In this document: positions 1-11,921 of the stretch, one piece after another | Layout of the letters: every line of letters starts with the position of its first letter | Position numbering within the stretch: position 1 is the first letter of the stretch | Assembly (NCBI GenBank): GCA_963920525.1 | Contig: OY986435.1 | Coordinates: 225,525,293-225,589,292 of the forward strand | Reading direction: 5' to 3' | Source: Dichetophora obliterata | Lineage: Eukaryota; Arthropoda; Insecta; Diptera; Sciomyzidae | Length of the DNA stretch: 64,000 nucleotides | Position numbers and translations under genes: made by a program | The notes under the pieces: model-generated | Told to the model about the DNA's origin: nothing | The model's input: the letters and a program-made list of their open reading frames with translations, nothing else | Databases searched by the model: none

Positions 1-321
1 TAATAAAGCTGTTATTGAAACGATTGCAACGAAATTATGCTGAACACATCACGGATAGAAAAAATCAAGCATGTTGTGCTTAAATCAAGCAAATAGGCTA
101 ACAAATTACACTCAAGCGTAAATTTCTCAATTCAAGCATTATTTTGCTAGAATTTAGCAAATTTTAAACACATGATATTAAGAAAAAAATACTAAATTCA
201 AACAACATTTGCTTAAAACTCAAGAATATTTTTTCTACATTCGAGTCTAATGTTTACTTGAATTGAGAAAAATTACCTTGATTCAAGTAAACAATTGGCT
301 GAAAACTAGAATAATTTGCTA

Positions 322-1608
322 TTGGGGGTTGGAATTAATTTTAAAGTTTTTTTTTCGGTTTTTGAGCATTTATTTAGAAACAACGGTACAATGTATATTA
401 TTCAAAGTATTGTCCATCGTTAGCTACAACATTTTCCCATCTTTCTGGCAGTATATGGATTCCGCGCCGGAAGAACGATTCGTCTTTTGAGGCAATCCAC
501 GAATCGACCCATTTTTTGGTATCCTCGTAAGAAGTGAAGCGCTGCTCAGCCAAGCCATGCGTCATCGATCTGAATAGGTGGTAGTCGGAAGGGGCTATGT
601 CTGGGCTATAAGGCGGGTGGGGTAGCACATCCCAATTCAGCGCCTCCAACGTTTCCTTGACGGTTCTTGCAACATGTGGCCGTGCGTTGTCATGTTGAAA
701 AACCACTTTGTCGTGTCTTTTGGCATATTCCGGCCGTTTAACCTTTAATGCTCGGCTCAGTGTCATCAATTGTTGTTGGTAGCATTCCCCAGTGATGGTT
801 TCGTTAGGTTTTAGCAGCTCATAGTACACGACACCCTTCTGATCCCACCAAATACACAGCATAAGCTTGGCGCCATGAATATTCGGCTTGGCCCTCGATG
901 TTGATGCATGGCCGGGTGGTCCCCACGATTTTTTTCGCTTAGGATTATCGTAATGGATCCACTTTTCATCGCCAGCGACAATACGATGCAAAAAACTCAT
1001 CCTTTTATGCCGTTGAAGCAGTTGTTCGCACATGCAAAATCGCCGTTCAACGTCTCTCGGCTTCAACTGGTACGGCACCCAATTTCCTTGCTTTTGAATC
1101 ATTCCCATGGCCTTCAAGCGTTTGCCGACCGTTGATAAGTCGACTCCCAATGATTCTGACAATTCTTGAAGGGTTTGACACGGGTCTTCATCGAGCAAAG
1201 CCTCCAATTCCTCATCTTCAAACTTTTTCGGCTGGCCCGGACGCTCTTTGTCTTCCGTATCAAAATCACCACTTTTAAACCGACGGAACCAGTACTCACA
1301 AGTAGAAATCGATGGAGCATAGTCCCCGTAAGCCTCAGTAAGCGTGCGTTGTGCTTCAACCGCTTTTTTCTTCAAATGGAAGCACAAAAGTAAACCTTCC
1401 CGCAAATTGCGTTTTGTTGGAACGAAAGTCGACATGTTCACAGAGAAAAAAATATATGTTGTTTACACTTCAGTGGAATGACACATACTAAAAAATGAAG
1501 CTTAGACAATGTGCTTTGAAATGAATATAGTCACAGGTGTGCCCGATGCGATCTATTGATAGTTACGCCATCTCTTAGAAAACCTTTAAAACTAATTCCA
1601 ACCCCCAA
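322..1608 (-). mobile_element. Complete mariner transposon (1287 bp)
   Basis: The inverted repeats are 25 bp (322-346 and 1584-1608), begin TTGGGGGTTGGAATTA and differ at one base. The element is flanked by TA on both sides (320-321 and 1609-1610), the expected target duplication. It carries a single uninterrupted transposase gene on the minus strand. Length, termini and coding content are those of a full-length mariner. Confidence 0.97.
398..1441 (-). CDS. Mariner transposase, intact
   Basis: This 347-residue protein is the cut-and-paste transposase of the surrounding mariner. It acts in the nucleus and recognises the element's inverted repeats. The N-terminal helix-turn-helix region (about 1-110) starts FVPTKRNLREG. 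The WVPYQL motif is at 121-126. The catalytic DD34D triad is readable as D158 (GDEKW), D251 (HDNARPH) and D286 (APSDYH), with YSPDIAP at 278-284. By eye it is closest to the Mos1/mauritiana-type subfamily, whose members are about 345 residues. There is no stop or frameshift, and the last residues WENVVANDGQYFE match the family C-terminus. The start codon chosen is the first ATG; MSTFVPTK at residue 3 would be an alternative. The gene lies 40 bp inside each end of its repeats, with no other gene in the element. It could be active, but that is inference. Confidence 0.95.
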   Translation of the reverse strand: MNMSTFVPTKRNLREGLLLCFHLKKKAVEAQRTLTEAYGDYAPSISTCEYWFRRFKSGDFDTEDKERPGQPKKFEDEELEALLDEDPCQTLQELSESLGVDLSTVGKRLKAMGMIQKQGNWVPYQLKPRDVERRFCMCEQLLQRHKRMSFLHRIVAGDEKWIHYDNPKRKKSWGPPGHASTSRAKPNIHGAKLMLCIWWDQKGVVYYELLKPNETITGECYQQQLMTLSRALKVKRPEYAKRHDKVVFQHDNARPHVARTVKETLEALNWDVLPHPPYSPDIAPSDYHLFRSMTHGLAEQRFTSYEDTKKWVDSWIASKDESFFRRGIHILPERWENVVANDGQYFE

Positions 1609-2305
1609 TAGATTTAAGAAATTTATTTTTCTTGAATTGAGAACAATTAGCTTGATTCAAGTAAACAATTTACTGAAAACTAGAATAATTTGCTTGATTT
1701 TAGAAATGTATTTTCCTTGAATTGAGAACAGTTTGCTTGATTCAAATAAACAATTTACTGAAAACTAAAATGATTTACTATTTATTTACTAAACTGATTT
1801 AATTTGAGAAATTTATTTTCCTTCAATTTAGAAAATTTTGCTTGATTCAAATAAATAATTTACTGAGAACTGGTATAATTTGCTCGATTTGCACAAAGCA
1901 ACAACACCACGTTAGCATGCTTTGTTGGCACACATTGGCGACAGTGACCTTGAACGTAGATCTTGTTGTCTAGCTACTCTTTTGCAAACAACTTCAAGAT
2001 TTTCATGATTGTTGAAATTCGTCGCTGAATTGTTCAAAGGCGACAACTCTGCGTTTGCTAAAATTAAGAAACTATTTTCTTGATTCAAGTCTTGTTCCAG
2101 GTTCTAGTATCAAGTATTTGATGCTTGTTTCAAGCTGTTGTTTTTTTTTTTCTCAATTTTGGCAATAAATGCTAATTTTAATTGTTTTTTTCTTAATTGT
2201 AGTTTTTAATGCTTGATTTAAGCAAATGAGACTTAATTTTAAATTTTCTTTTATCAAGCAAAATACTTGGTTAATAAAGGAATATTATTTCTCTCCGTGA
2301 TACAC

Positions 2306-3185
2306 ACAAAAATATGCATCCAACTTCAAATTGAAGTGTCTTCCACTTTAAAATATATATTTTCTACTTCGTTTTCACTACTGACAACTTCAGTATAAAT
2401 ATAAACCACTTCAATATAAACCATGTTTATTATCAACTTAATTTCGAAGTGGATGCACTTTAAAAAATATAATAACTATAGTATAGCTATCACCATTATT
2501 TTGAAGTTTTTTTTCTTCTTATTGGAGATCAAATGTTTTCATATTTGATTTAAAGGATTTCAATGTGAATTTAAAGAGGATTTCTTAAAAATGGAGCAAC
2601 GTAAAATTTACATGATATTATTTAATTTTACGTTGCGATTTTTTCCTTAGTGTAATAGCTAAGTTTTTAGTTTTTTGTTTGTGGCCTTATGAAAACATAG
2701 GGCTATGAATTGTTTTAATAGTGTGTCAAGAAATTTTTACGTTCATGACTACATTTTCAAAGTCAAAAGTGATTAAGTTTAAAAATCAGAAAATTTGTGT
2801 TTTTATCATTTGTAAAAAAATGTATATATTAAAAAAATGTAAAAGCTCTTTAAGCCAATTAACCAACTATACCTGCAATTGACAGAAAATGCCTGATATT
2901 AAACAGTGCTGTCGTTGCAGAATGATTTTGTGCCCATTTAGAGCACATTAACGGCTGTTGAGTATTTTTATACCCAACCCATATCATGACAACGGTGAAA
3001 GATACAAAGTTGAAATTTGATGTGGTAGTTTCTGTTATCAATATAAAAAAGCACATAAAATTTATTTAAAAATTCGTATAAAGCGTTTGGGAGCCGCGGT
3101 TAATGGGTTAAAGATAATTTCTGTAATAACTCCTCAACTTTAAGAGAAGGAAGAACATGGTGTAGCAGAGAATTTTAAATATTGC
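2306..3185. other. No gene seen; AT-rich intergenic DNA
   Basis: AT-rich DNA. 2310-2470 holds repeated ACTTCAATATAAACC-like words and ends with GAAGTGGATGCACTT, so it may be the remnant of another repeat. 2590-2640 contains a short inverted repeat around ACGTAAAATT. Nothing coding was seen. Confidence 0.6.
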
Positions 3186-3191
3186 TAAGAT

Positions 3192-3721
3192 CAGAGCTGG
3201 ATGAAAAAGTACTCATAACAATTCTATTCCAATTCCTTGGAATTAGGACTTGGTAATTGGTCCTCTTAATTCCTCAAGAATGTAATTGGAAAAAATCGTC
3301 AATTCCATTACATTAATTGTAATTGGTAATTGAACACGGCAAGTCCTTGGGATGGAATTGGACACAAATGGTAAATTTTTGGCGTTCATTGGGAATTTAG
3401 GCGTTCAATTACCAATTACAGTTCCTCAGTTCAGTTTACCAATTACAGTAATAGAATTTACAATTTTTTCAATTGCATTCCTGAGGAATTGAAGTGGTTA
3501 ATAACCCATTACAACTCCTATAATGGAATGGACAATTTTTTCCAATTCCATTCCTGAGGAATTGATATGTCCAATTACTAATTACAATTACTGTAATGTA
3601 ATTGAAAAGTTTTCCAATTACATTCCTGAGGAATTGAAATGTACAATTACCAATTCCTTATACACAGGAATTGGAATTGAGGTTAAATTAAGTTAAAAAG
3701 GAATCATTATAACCCAGCTCT
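3192..3721. mobile_element. hAT-like MITE built of AATTCC/GGAATT repeats
   Basis: The termini CAGAGCTGG (left) and AAGAGCTGG (right, read inward) form short inverted repeats. TAAGAT occurs directly outside both ends (3186-3191, 3722-3727). The interior is a degenerate mix of CCAATTAC and GGAATTGG words on both strands, including repeated CTGAGGAATTG. It has no coding capacity. A CAGAGCTGG end is typical of some hAT elements; a full 8-bp duplication is not visible. Confidence 0.6.
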
Positions 3722-3915
3722 TAAGATGTATAAAAAACAATACAGACATTTTTCGCTGTCGTTTACCGATACCCTACAATAAGCATTTTTATGTGTAACA
3801 TGTGTGAATATTTACTGTGTTGGTGAAATTTTTACACGTAGTTAATTTTGAAAAAATTCCGTTCTTATGACACCATAGTTATCTGGATTTTTCGAAAACT
3901 ATAAATATTCTTTTG

Positions 3916-4130
3916 CTTACTTAGTTGGCGCTACAATCGTATGTCGGTCTTGATCTCATCTAAAAATTTTCGCCAGCCATTGAATTGAAATTCCAGCAAT
4001 TGAAATTCCAAGCTTCGTCAGGTTGTCGTCTACTTGGTCTTTCCAACGAAGATGCGGTCGTCCTCTTCTACGTTGACCGCCGCTGGGTACGGATCTGATA
4101 TTTCATTCACTGGAGCATGCTCATCTCATG
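3916..4130 (-). mobile_element. 3'-end fragment of an RTE-type LINE
   Basis: This 215-bp stretch is homologous to the 3' end of the RTE element at 13457-14790. Both begin CTTAC...TTGGCGCTACAA and share AAGCTTCGTCAGGTTGTC and GGTCTTTCCAACGAAGATGC. Read on the minus strand it encodes the tail of the RT protein (RRRGRPHLRWKDQV-like). It has an internal duplication (GAAATTCCA...) and is a dead 5'-truncated copy. Confidence 0.85.
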
Positions 4131-5019
4131 CAATGGGTTTTTACGGGTGGGCTTCAAATCCGACGCACAACCTGTTTTAAGCCTAGGGGGCCCGCCACCA
4201 AGATTAGCCAACTCTGTTCAAAGAGTTTAAAGGAGAAATGTGAAGAAAAAACCCAATGAGATGTAAAGTTTTTCACAGTAGATTTCGAACATACCAATGA
4301 AAATGAATCGGTACTTGTGACAAAGTGCATGAGCTGCACAAAAAAACGAACAATAAAAGCAAATGTTACATCGTCGTCAAATTTCTTAACTCATCTAAAG
4401 ATAATTAATATCTGTAAAAAAGTTTCATATTGGCCTAGCAGTGAGGTTTTTTTTATTTTGTTTTCACTTTTAATTTATTAAACATAAAAAATCAAGCATA
4501 ATGTATTACTAAGATCTCTCTCAAATTATATTAAAAGTAATATTCTAATGCAAACAATATAAATTACGGCATAAATAACAGTAGGGTATTCACAATGTTG
4601 TGTATTTGAATTTTTATTGTGTATTTTTTGATAAATTTTATATAATACGTAGTAAATTTTGAAAAAGTGCAGAAACAAAATGCACAGTGCTTTAAATACA
4701 ACCCTGTGGCAAAAATACAAGCACGGAAGCCTATTGTATTCTTGTAAATTTCTTTGTATATTTAATTAGCTGATCGCAGAAACATTTCTACTCAGCAAGG
4801 AGGAAGCTATCGGCTACGCTCTGAGTTTATATAATAGAAATTAATTAAATTTAGTGTTTCGCTTAAATTTTATTTATGATTTCCTTTATTTAAATGATGA
4901 TTTCAATTAATATTAACACACACAAGTATATACACTAATCAGTAAATCATACTTAAATCATTTTAAAAATACAATACTTCATTGAAGGTTCCCTCACAAT
5001 TAGTTATAAGTATTGGTTA
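4131..5019. other. No gene seen
   Basis: AT-rich intergenic DNA without a recognisable gene. A GC-richer patch at 4145-4200 (containing CTAGGGGGCCCGCCACC) stands out but matches nothing I know. Confidence 0.5.
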
Positions 5020-5021
5020 TA

Positions 5022-5797
5022 TGGGCATTTCCAAACCGGCGTTACGGACGATTTGCACGAATAAATATTAAAAAAATAGAATGTAAAAGTCTTATTTTCA
5101 ACAAGTTTTTTTTATATTTGCGTTGCAATTAAGTAGCACTATATTAAGTAAAAACAATGACAACAACTAACCCTAAGGATCTAAAGATATAAGCAAAAAT
5201 ATGTGTGGCGTTTCGTTACAAAAAACGGAAGTGATTTCTGTCTTGGATTACAAAATTTGCAAAACTTTCTGAATTGGGCAAGATTTTTTATATAAAACTT
5301 TTTAAGAAGGTTTTAATATAGCATTAGTTTATTATCCAAGTGATCAAATTTAAAAAACTTGTCTGGTTTTTTTTATTAGGATTTTTTATCTAGCGTAACG
5401 TTACTAAAATTTCAAGCAGTTTAATTGGGTATTTAAGTAATTAGGTAGTTAAGTAATAATGTAATACACTAATAAAAAAACAAATTTAATATATTGTCCT
5501 TTCCTTGCCTCAACAATTTCTTCATTATCTCTAGCCAATGCCTTCCATTTTTACTAAAACAAAAAAGCTTACGAAACATTTACGAAACATTTACGAAACA
5601 TTTACGAAAAAGAAAAACTACATTTGTGAAACTGTGCAGACGATTTGATCATGATGATTAATGAATTTATTTAGAAATTGCTGAAACTAATAAATTTAAA
5701 ATGTTTCTCTTCTTAAATTAAATGATATAATAAAATAATAAGTTTTTAATAAATTTTAATTTTTTGGTCAGGGTAGACTTTTTTCTGGAAATGCCCA
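5022..5797. mobile_element. TA-flanked TIR element (TGGGCATTTCCA ends)
   Basis: TATGGGCATTTCCA at the left and TGGAAATGCCCATA at the right are perfect inverted repeats, with TA at both outer edges (5020-5021, 5798-5799). CGTTACG/CGTAACG words recur inside (near 5040, 5213, 5395). It is non-coding and likely a MITE of the Tc1/mariner or a related group. A tandem CATTTACGAAA run lies inside at about 5573-5611. Confidence 0.5.
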
Positions 5798-6145
5798 TAT
5801 TGTAAAAATTTATCACAAATACACCACATCGTCAATACCCTTAATGTTATTATACATATTTTACTCTTTTTCTCCATCTTCATACCAGGGATGATATTTT
5901 TAAAAAGTCGATTTTAAATCGAAAAGACTGTTAAATACAACATGTAAAAGCATTTTGTAATTTTGTGTGCCGGGTAAACTTTACGAAATGCTTTTTTTCG
6001 CTTTTTTTCTCTGACATAACAAACATACGCAAAAGAAGCTAACGGCTTAGTTGCTCTAGTAAAAATAATTGATTTTGGGAACGAAGTTGTGAAAAATTTA
6101 ACTTAATTTTCACCGTACCTCGTCTTATCAGGCGAAACTTAAATT

Positions 6146-7224
6146 TAATGTCCGACCGAAACGGGAATTTTTGCCGAAACCAAATATTCGGTCATTTTTT
6201 AATATTCGGCCAAAACCGAAACTGATACTGGTTACTGAAAATAAAATTTAAGTTTTTTACAAATAAATTTTTTTACTAAATGGAAACAAAAATACCATTT
6301 CTCACATATAAGAAAAATATGTGAGAAATGGAGAATATTGAAGTTTATAGTAATTAATTGAAGTTTACTATAATAATAAAAGATATCGTTCTGTATTTTA
6401 TTCCGAATACACTCAAATAGTATTTACCTACAATGTACATTTTTATAGAACTACAAAACAAAGTACATTTGTTTTTTTGTAAAGATTTAGTAGTATAATT
6501 ATATAAATATTTCATTTTTTTTTTAATTCCACACACACAGCTTAAACAAGCCAAAAAACATGTGGTTTTTTCGTCATAACTCCCAAACCATACATCCTAC
6601 AAGGACAATTTATGCACCAAATTGTTTGTCATTAAAATACCCACACGACTGCATTCTTAGAAAAAATATTTTTTTTGAAGAATCTTAGTTTTCTACGTCA
6701 TTTTTTGTGATTTTCTACTTTTTTCCGTTTTTGGCCATAACTCCTAAACCATACATCCTAAAAGGACGATTTATGCACCAAATTGTTTAATTATTACTTT
6801 TTGGCTTAAGTAGCTACCTATGAAACTTTAATATTAATTGCAGTAGAGCTGATTAAATAAAAAATGATGGTATCGAACGCATAAAATTAATCAAATTTAT
6901 TAATTGTATGCCGCTACTGTTTAAAAATTTATTACAGATTAAGTTTATAATAAATATTTCATAAAAAAAATTAATAAAAATGTTTTACATTTACACGATA
7001 CGTCACTTCATTCACGAATTCAACATTTTAATTTTGTATAACGCGTTATAAATATTTTGTATAAGCCAAACTTATATAGTTGAATTAAATGACTGATAGA
7101 AGAAATATTTACCAAAAGTATCGGTTTCGGGGTTCGGCCATACTAAGGCCGAATACACGAAACTGACAAAAAGGGCCGAAACTGGCCTGGCTGTAACTGA
7201 AACCGAATATTCGGTCGGACACTA
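6146..7224. mobile_element. hAT-like non-autonomous element, copy 1
   Basis: The ends read TAATGTCCGACCG (left) and CGGTCGGACACTA (right). CCGAAAC and AATATTCGG words are concentrated near both ends. The interior matches the copy at 61827-62611 in opposite orientation; for example AATGTACATTTTTATAGAAC is shared exactly. Copy 1 also contains about 250 bp (6541-6792) absent from copy 2. That segment is bracketed by two copies of ACCATACATCCTA...TTATGCACCAAATTGTTT (6566-6632, 6728-6792). No transposase is visible. Confidence 0.7.
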
Positions 7225-7904
7225 CTAATAATATAATTCCTTTAATTTGAAAAATATTTCCTGATAAGTTACTAGACTTGGCAAAAACAATTAATTCTCA
7301 GTATATAGCTTTGGAAGATCATAAAGAATAAAAGGTTTGTACGAAAAGCTCCATATCGGAATTTTGGCTAAATGTTGAAAAAATTAAAAATGAGCGTAAT
7401 AATTTCATGTTTGCCAACATTTTTAGATAAGCTGAAGAAATATTTCCATTCCACATTAATCTGCCAATATCGAGCGCATCTTTTCTATGCATAATTTGAT
7501 ACAAATAAAATTTAAAAATCGGTGAGCACTTTTGCAGACCAGAGAATTAATTAAGTCCAAGAATAACTGTTCTTACAGTTTTAAAATTGAATATGACCTA
7601 ACAAAAAAAATTTACCAAATGAAATAATAGCTGAGGAAGAGCTTTTAATTTAAAATCATATTAGTTATCATATATAGATAGATATGAGAAAATCGTGGAA
7701 TTTTTTTTTTTTTTTGTTATTTTGGATTTGAAAATCGTTTGTATATTGTTTTTTATTTTTTTTTATTTTTTTTTACATAATATGTATATAATATAACCGA
7801 AACATATATGTGTCTCAGCAACAAAACTAAAGCTTATTTAATCATATTAATAAAAAGTACTCTCGTGTCCGAAAAAGTACTTTCTGAAGAGTAAAAAAGT
7901 ACCC
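7225..7904. other. No gene seen
   Basis: AT-rich DNA with long T runs near 7700-7775. No feature was recognised. Confidence 0.5.
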
Positions 7905-8460
7905 TAAAATATCACAACCGATAAAAATTTCTATCACAATCAATTAAAAATTCTGAAAATCTATTAAAATTCTATAAAATTCTATTAAAATTTAAGTAAA
8001 ATTATAGTAAAAGTTCTATCATAACCAATTAAAAATTCTTTTAAAAAATTATACAAAATTCTATTGAAATTATATTAAAATTCTACAACAACAGTTAAAA
8101 ATTTTATGAAAATTCCAGTAAAATATTATTACAACAATTAAAAATTCTATTAACATTCCAGTAAAATTTTATCACAACCAATTAAAAAAATCTGCTAAAT
8201 TTATTTTAGAAATTTTATAAAAATTCTAGTACAACCAATTAAAAAAAATCCATACTAATCCCTTTAATTATTCTATTAAAATTCTATAAAAATTCCAAAA
8301 AAAAACTCTATAAAATAATATAAAATCTCAAAAAAAACTCTATAAAATAATATTAAAATTAAAGTAGAAATTCTATCACAAGTCTAAGTAATAATTAGAA
8401 TAAAGATTAAATTTTTTAGAAAAATTTATTTTAATTTTTAGAAAAATTGATTATAATTGA
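7905..8460. repeat. Degenerate AT-rich tandem repeat (TTCTATTAAAATT-like)
   Basis: Words such as AAATTCTATTAAAATT, TCTATCACAACC and AATTAAAAATTCT recur irregularly through about 550 bp. This suggests a diverged minisatellite or simple-sequence expansion. It is non-coding. Confidence 0.65.
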
Positions 8461-8639
8461 AAACAACAACAACAAGAACGAAAACAAATACTGACTGTAT
8501 TGTATGAACCCAATTGTAATACCTTGCCATTAGCACATATAATACACACATGTAATACGTTATAGCTTTAGCACATATATATATATATATTGATACTCAT
8601 GCAGGTGACATTGCCACAGTAATTTCTGAGGTAGTGCCA

Positions 8640-8850
8640 CGGTACAACACGAAAAAACCCCGCCCACTTTGTTATTCTTTCTTTATATTTTCGTGTACGC
8701 TGATCACGAATATGCAATTATTTTTTTTGGGTTTGCAATTTTTTTTTCAAATTTTAAAGGATAACAACTATCTTTGCATAGTTGTTAAGTATAGAAGTTT
8801 ATGTCCTATCATAACAAATTCGGTATCATATTAAAGAGAATAAAGTAAAA
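8640..8850. repeat. Interspersed repeat, copy A
   Basis: This segment is present in inverted orientation at 16590-16790. Shared words include TTTTCGTGTACGCTGATCAC, TAGAAGTTTATGTCCTATCA and AAGATAGTT-type runs. Termini were not resolved and the family is unknown. Confidence 0.75.
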
Positions 8851-9258
8851 AAAAAAATTTAAAACATATTAATTAAAAAAATTGACGAAATAAAGAAATG
8901 AAAAAAATATGTTTTATGTTCTAAAATCCTTTCTTTCCTTGAAGTTTTTGTCCAATTAAATCATAAAAATTTGTTGACAAAATATAATATATCTCTGCAA
9001 AATTTCAATAAATCGCTTCATTGGTTTATTTTTAATCAATTTTTCAAGTATTTTAGAAATCAGCAATTGTGCAACATGTCGTATGAGTTACTTTATATAA
9101 ATTAAATTTCGTTGTAGTTATGTTTATGACCAAGTAAAATAAACTTTAACACGCAATAAAATTAAACTTTACATTTGCCCAGTTTTTAATTTTGTCAACA
9201 TTTTGTTAGGTTTATTAAATTTACTTTATTATAATAAATATTAAATATACAGACTTAT
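8851..9258. other. No gene seen
   Basis: AT-rich intergenic sequence with no repeat or coding signal that I can support. Confidence 0.5.
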
Positions 9259-9261
9259 GTA

Positions 9262-9691
9262 CAGTGGCGTGCAACTAATTAGCATCGCACTAAAACTTAA
9301 ATATGTCCATTCCTATATGAACTTTTAACGCTGGTTCCAAGTCTGTACTCAGTTTTTTTTTCTATATGGTAAATTTTTCAAGATACATGATGTTTTAAGC
9401 GTTTTTTACCATTCTTAGTTTTTTTTTTTATTTAGAATCTAAACTACACACCATAAAATAAAAAATAATATTTTTTGTTTTAGAAAATATATTAAATTTT
9501 AAATTTTAAATTTTAAAACTGTGTCTTCAAAATTCGACCATTTAGGAAGAAATAAAGTAAAGATTAGGAACCAGTGTTGAAAGTTCATATAGGAATGATA
9601 ATGGGATTTCCGGATTCTAAATTATAGACTAGGAATATTTATCCAAACATTTTTGAATTTCAGTGCTCTGCTATTCATATGAACGCCACTG
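9262..9691. mobile_element. TA-flanked palindromic MITE
   Basis: The left end CAGTGGCGTGCA and right end TGAACGCCACTG form inverted repeats, with TA immediately outside each (9260-9261, 9692-9693). A second inner inverted pair (CATTCCTATATGAACTTT near 9309; AAAGTTCATATAGGAATG near 9580) makes much of the element palindromic. It is 430 bp and non-coding. It looks like a Tc1/mariner-type MITE. Confidence 0.75.
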
Positions 9692-9719
9692 TATATATTC
9701 AATGTAATTTAATTAGTTA

Positions 9720-11290
9720 TTTTGTATGACGGCTGCAAGAGTTTTCCAAGTCATCTAGCTTAACACTCCAACAGTATTCAGCAACCATTGCAATCAAGCT
9801 TTTTCCCTTGTATCTATTTTCCATTTGAAGCATTTCTTGATGAAGTTTTTCTCTATGTTGGTCCGACACATATTTGGTGGAAAAAAGTCAAGATGGTTGT
9901 GATATATGTATATAAATTTTCAAAGACATTAAGACTTTCATTTTTTTTAAAATCATTCTTTATAGTGTTCTGATCTGTGGTTACCTTAAAAGTTTTCTTT
10001 GACAACCTTGAGACTCAGCCATGCTTTTTTCTGTGACTTTTAAATTGCTCCCAAACATTGGATCGTTTAGAATAGCTCTAATGTTAAGACCAATTAAAAT
10101 TCCTAAAAATAAAAAATTGTTATAAAACAAAAAAAAAATTTATTATTTCCTTCTTTATCTTAGCCTCACTAATCCAATAAAATTTATTTTTATGGTACTT
10201 AAATCCTTCAACTTCTTTATTCATAGCTTTTACAAGGTTTTTGATTACACCTAACTCTAGATGTAGAGAGGGAAGAAGAATTTTCTCCCTTGGAACTAAA
10301 GCTTCATCAGTTATATTCTTTTATCCAATGATATTGGATTGTTCGATGAGGTCACTTAATGTCTGTATAATGCATTTCCCTTTCTCGACTGTTCCATTCG
10401 CATATAAAGCAATTGAACTTTGTGAAACCTTGTTGTAGTCCCGACAGAAGGCCAATTACTTTGAAATCTCCGGAAATCAACCAATTATGTTAATTGTATT
10501 TAATTTTTTCTACAATTGATTTCATTGATGAGTAGTTTTCTTTTAGTTTCGCGGAATATGCTATTGGAATCGTTGGGAGATTTTTTCCTTTATTGAGAAG
10601 TGCTATTTTCAAGCATAATTAAGAGGAATTAATAAGCATATACCACTCAGTTTTTTCGTATTTTATATTTAAAGCCTCCATTAGTACTGCAATATCGTTG
10701 CAATAAACAATTAAATCAGACAAATTAAAATACGACTGCAACTCATGGGATCGACGACGAGAAGCGGTAACGCACACGTTGGTATCCAATAAATCATGAT
10801 CGCGAAGAATAGAAGCCGCAATTTCAGTTTTACTCTTACTTAGACTCAACACTCTGACAAAATGTTCAACACTTTCATTATTAAATGGAATAAGAGTACA
10901 ATCACAATTACATGATGGTGGATATAATGGATCATTGCAACATTGCGATTGGTAAAGGCTTAAAATTGAACTTGGCACTGGTGTTGCTTCACCATGTGGT
11001 TTCGGTCAAATTTGCTGAATACAAATTTTCTTAGTTTATTATTGCCTTTGTTCTTGAATTATGACCCCTTATATTGATAACACAAAATAACAGTTTTTTT
11101 CATCATGCTCCAACTGAGGTGCCCACAACATAGGAATACCAAATGGCATGCTTTCTAATTTTCCACTAGACCAACGTAGCATATTCCTAAAGCAGATATC
11201 ACAACGTAAGTTAAGAGCAAAAGACACATTTTCACCGGCAAGAATTTCAAATCCAAAGTACCTCAAGTAAATTAATTGCAAATAATCAGT
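9720..11290 (-). pseudogene. Decayed transposase-like gene of an unnamed arthropod repeat family
   Basis: Reading the minus strand from 11281 down, blocks of one protein follow each other in different frames. They are a segment ending FGIPMLWAPQLEHDEKNCYF (11069-11281); a 119-residue block with SCNCDCTLIPFNNESVEHF and KYEKTEWYMLINSS (10619-10978); then HNWLISGDFKVIGLL-like (about 10500-10440) and HIKLGL/MSLKIYIH-like pieces down to about 9730. I recall this block order from a large family of repeated 'uncharacterized' proteins in arthropods and hydra, but I cannot name its superfamily. Several frameshifts and stops (for example after INSS) make it non-functional. Its ends were not found. The function is not established; transposase-like is inference from its repeated nature. 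Confidence 0.6.
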
Positions 11291-11497
11291 AATGGGTTTT
11301 CTTTGTTTAAGAACTTTAAATTTCCCACATATATTGCAAAAACAATTTACACAATTTTAATGTTTGAAACTTTTGAATTGCATTTTTAACTAAACTCAAA
11401 ATCGTACCGACTTTTTAACTGAATGAAATTGAAACCACTTGTTCAAATCGTGAACAAATAGACTGAATCATGAATAACATGTTAGTTGCATTGCAAT

Positions 11498-11747
11498 CAT
11501 TGGCGGATCTACATATGGGCCAAAAGGGCTTCAACACCCCCCCCCCGCCCATTTTGGAATTTTCTGCACACAAAAACTTCAGAAAAATCAGATTTCATCA
11601 TACATTTTTATGAAAAAAAAAAATTGACTCTAAAAAATTTAGAAAAATCAGATTTCATCATACATTTTTTTAAATAAAATAAAAAATTAATTAAGCCAGC
11701 ACTTGGATCTTCAAGGTCCCCTTTGACAAATCCTTGATCCGCCACTG
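11498..11747. mobile_element. hAT-like MITE (CAGTGGCGGATC ends)
   Basis: The left end CATTGGCGGATC and the right end, read inward, CAGTGGCGGATC are inverted repeats, a terminus common in hAT MITEs. The flanking 8-mers ATTGCAAT and AATAGAAT are similar but diverged. The interior has a roughly 63-bp direct duplication (containing GAAAAATCAGATTTCATCAT, at 11581 and 11641) and a run of nine C's. The element is 250 bp and old. Confidence 0.7.
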
Positions 11748-11921
11748 AATAGAATCACGCTTTCGGACATGCTCTCACCGACCACAAAAAAACAGCAAGG
11801 CAATAACACAACAACAAAGCAGTAACAATGACGTAGTTAAAATTGCTTTTGCTCTCACGTTTTCAGCTCTCCGAATTGCCTCTATGTAACTGTTAAAAAA
11901 TTCAAGTTGCTATACCCTACA

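Larger units (their letters stand above)
257..1898. repeat. 85-bp tandem repeat interrupted by mariner
   Basis: Units start with CTTGAATTGAGA at 257, 1631 and 1716, and with the variant CTTCAATTTAGA at 1821. The unit at 1631-1715 is 85 bp. The first unit is split by the mariner: 257-319, one TA and 1611-1630 add up to exactly 85 bp. The third unit is longer (105 bp) through a short AT-rich insertion. Confidence 0.8.
48..2301. mobile_element. TIR-bounded DNA element with AT-rich subterminal repeats, hosting a mariner
   Basis: The left end reads ATCACGGATAGAAA and the right end, read inward, ATCACGGAGAGAAA: 13 of 14 bases match as inverted repeats. Both ends are flanked by the 4-bp direct repeat ACAC (44-47 and 2302-2305). 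Inside, degenerate words such as AATCAAGC and TTGAATTGAG recur in both halves, and a tandem array of about 85 bp lies in the middle. No transposase other than that of the inserted mariner is visible, so it is probably non-autonomous. The superfamily is not recognised. Confidence 0.5.
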
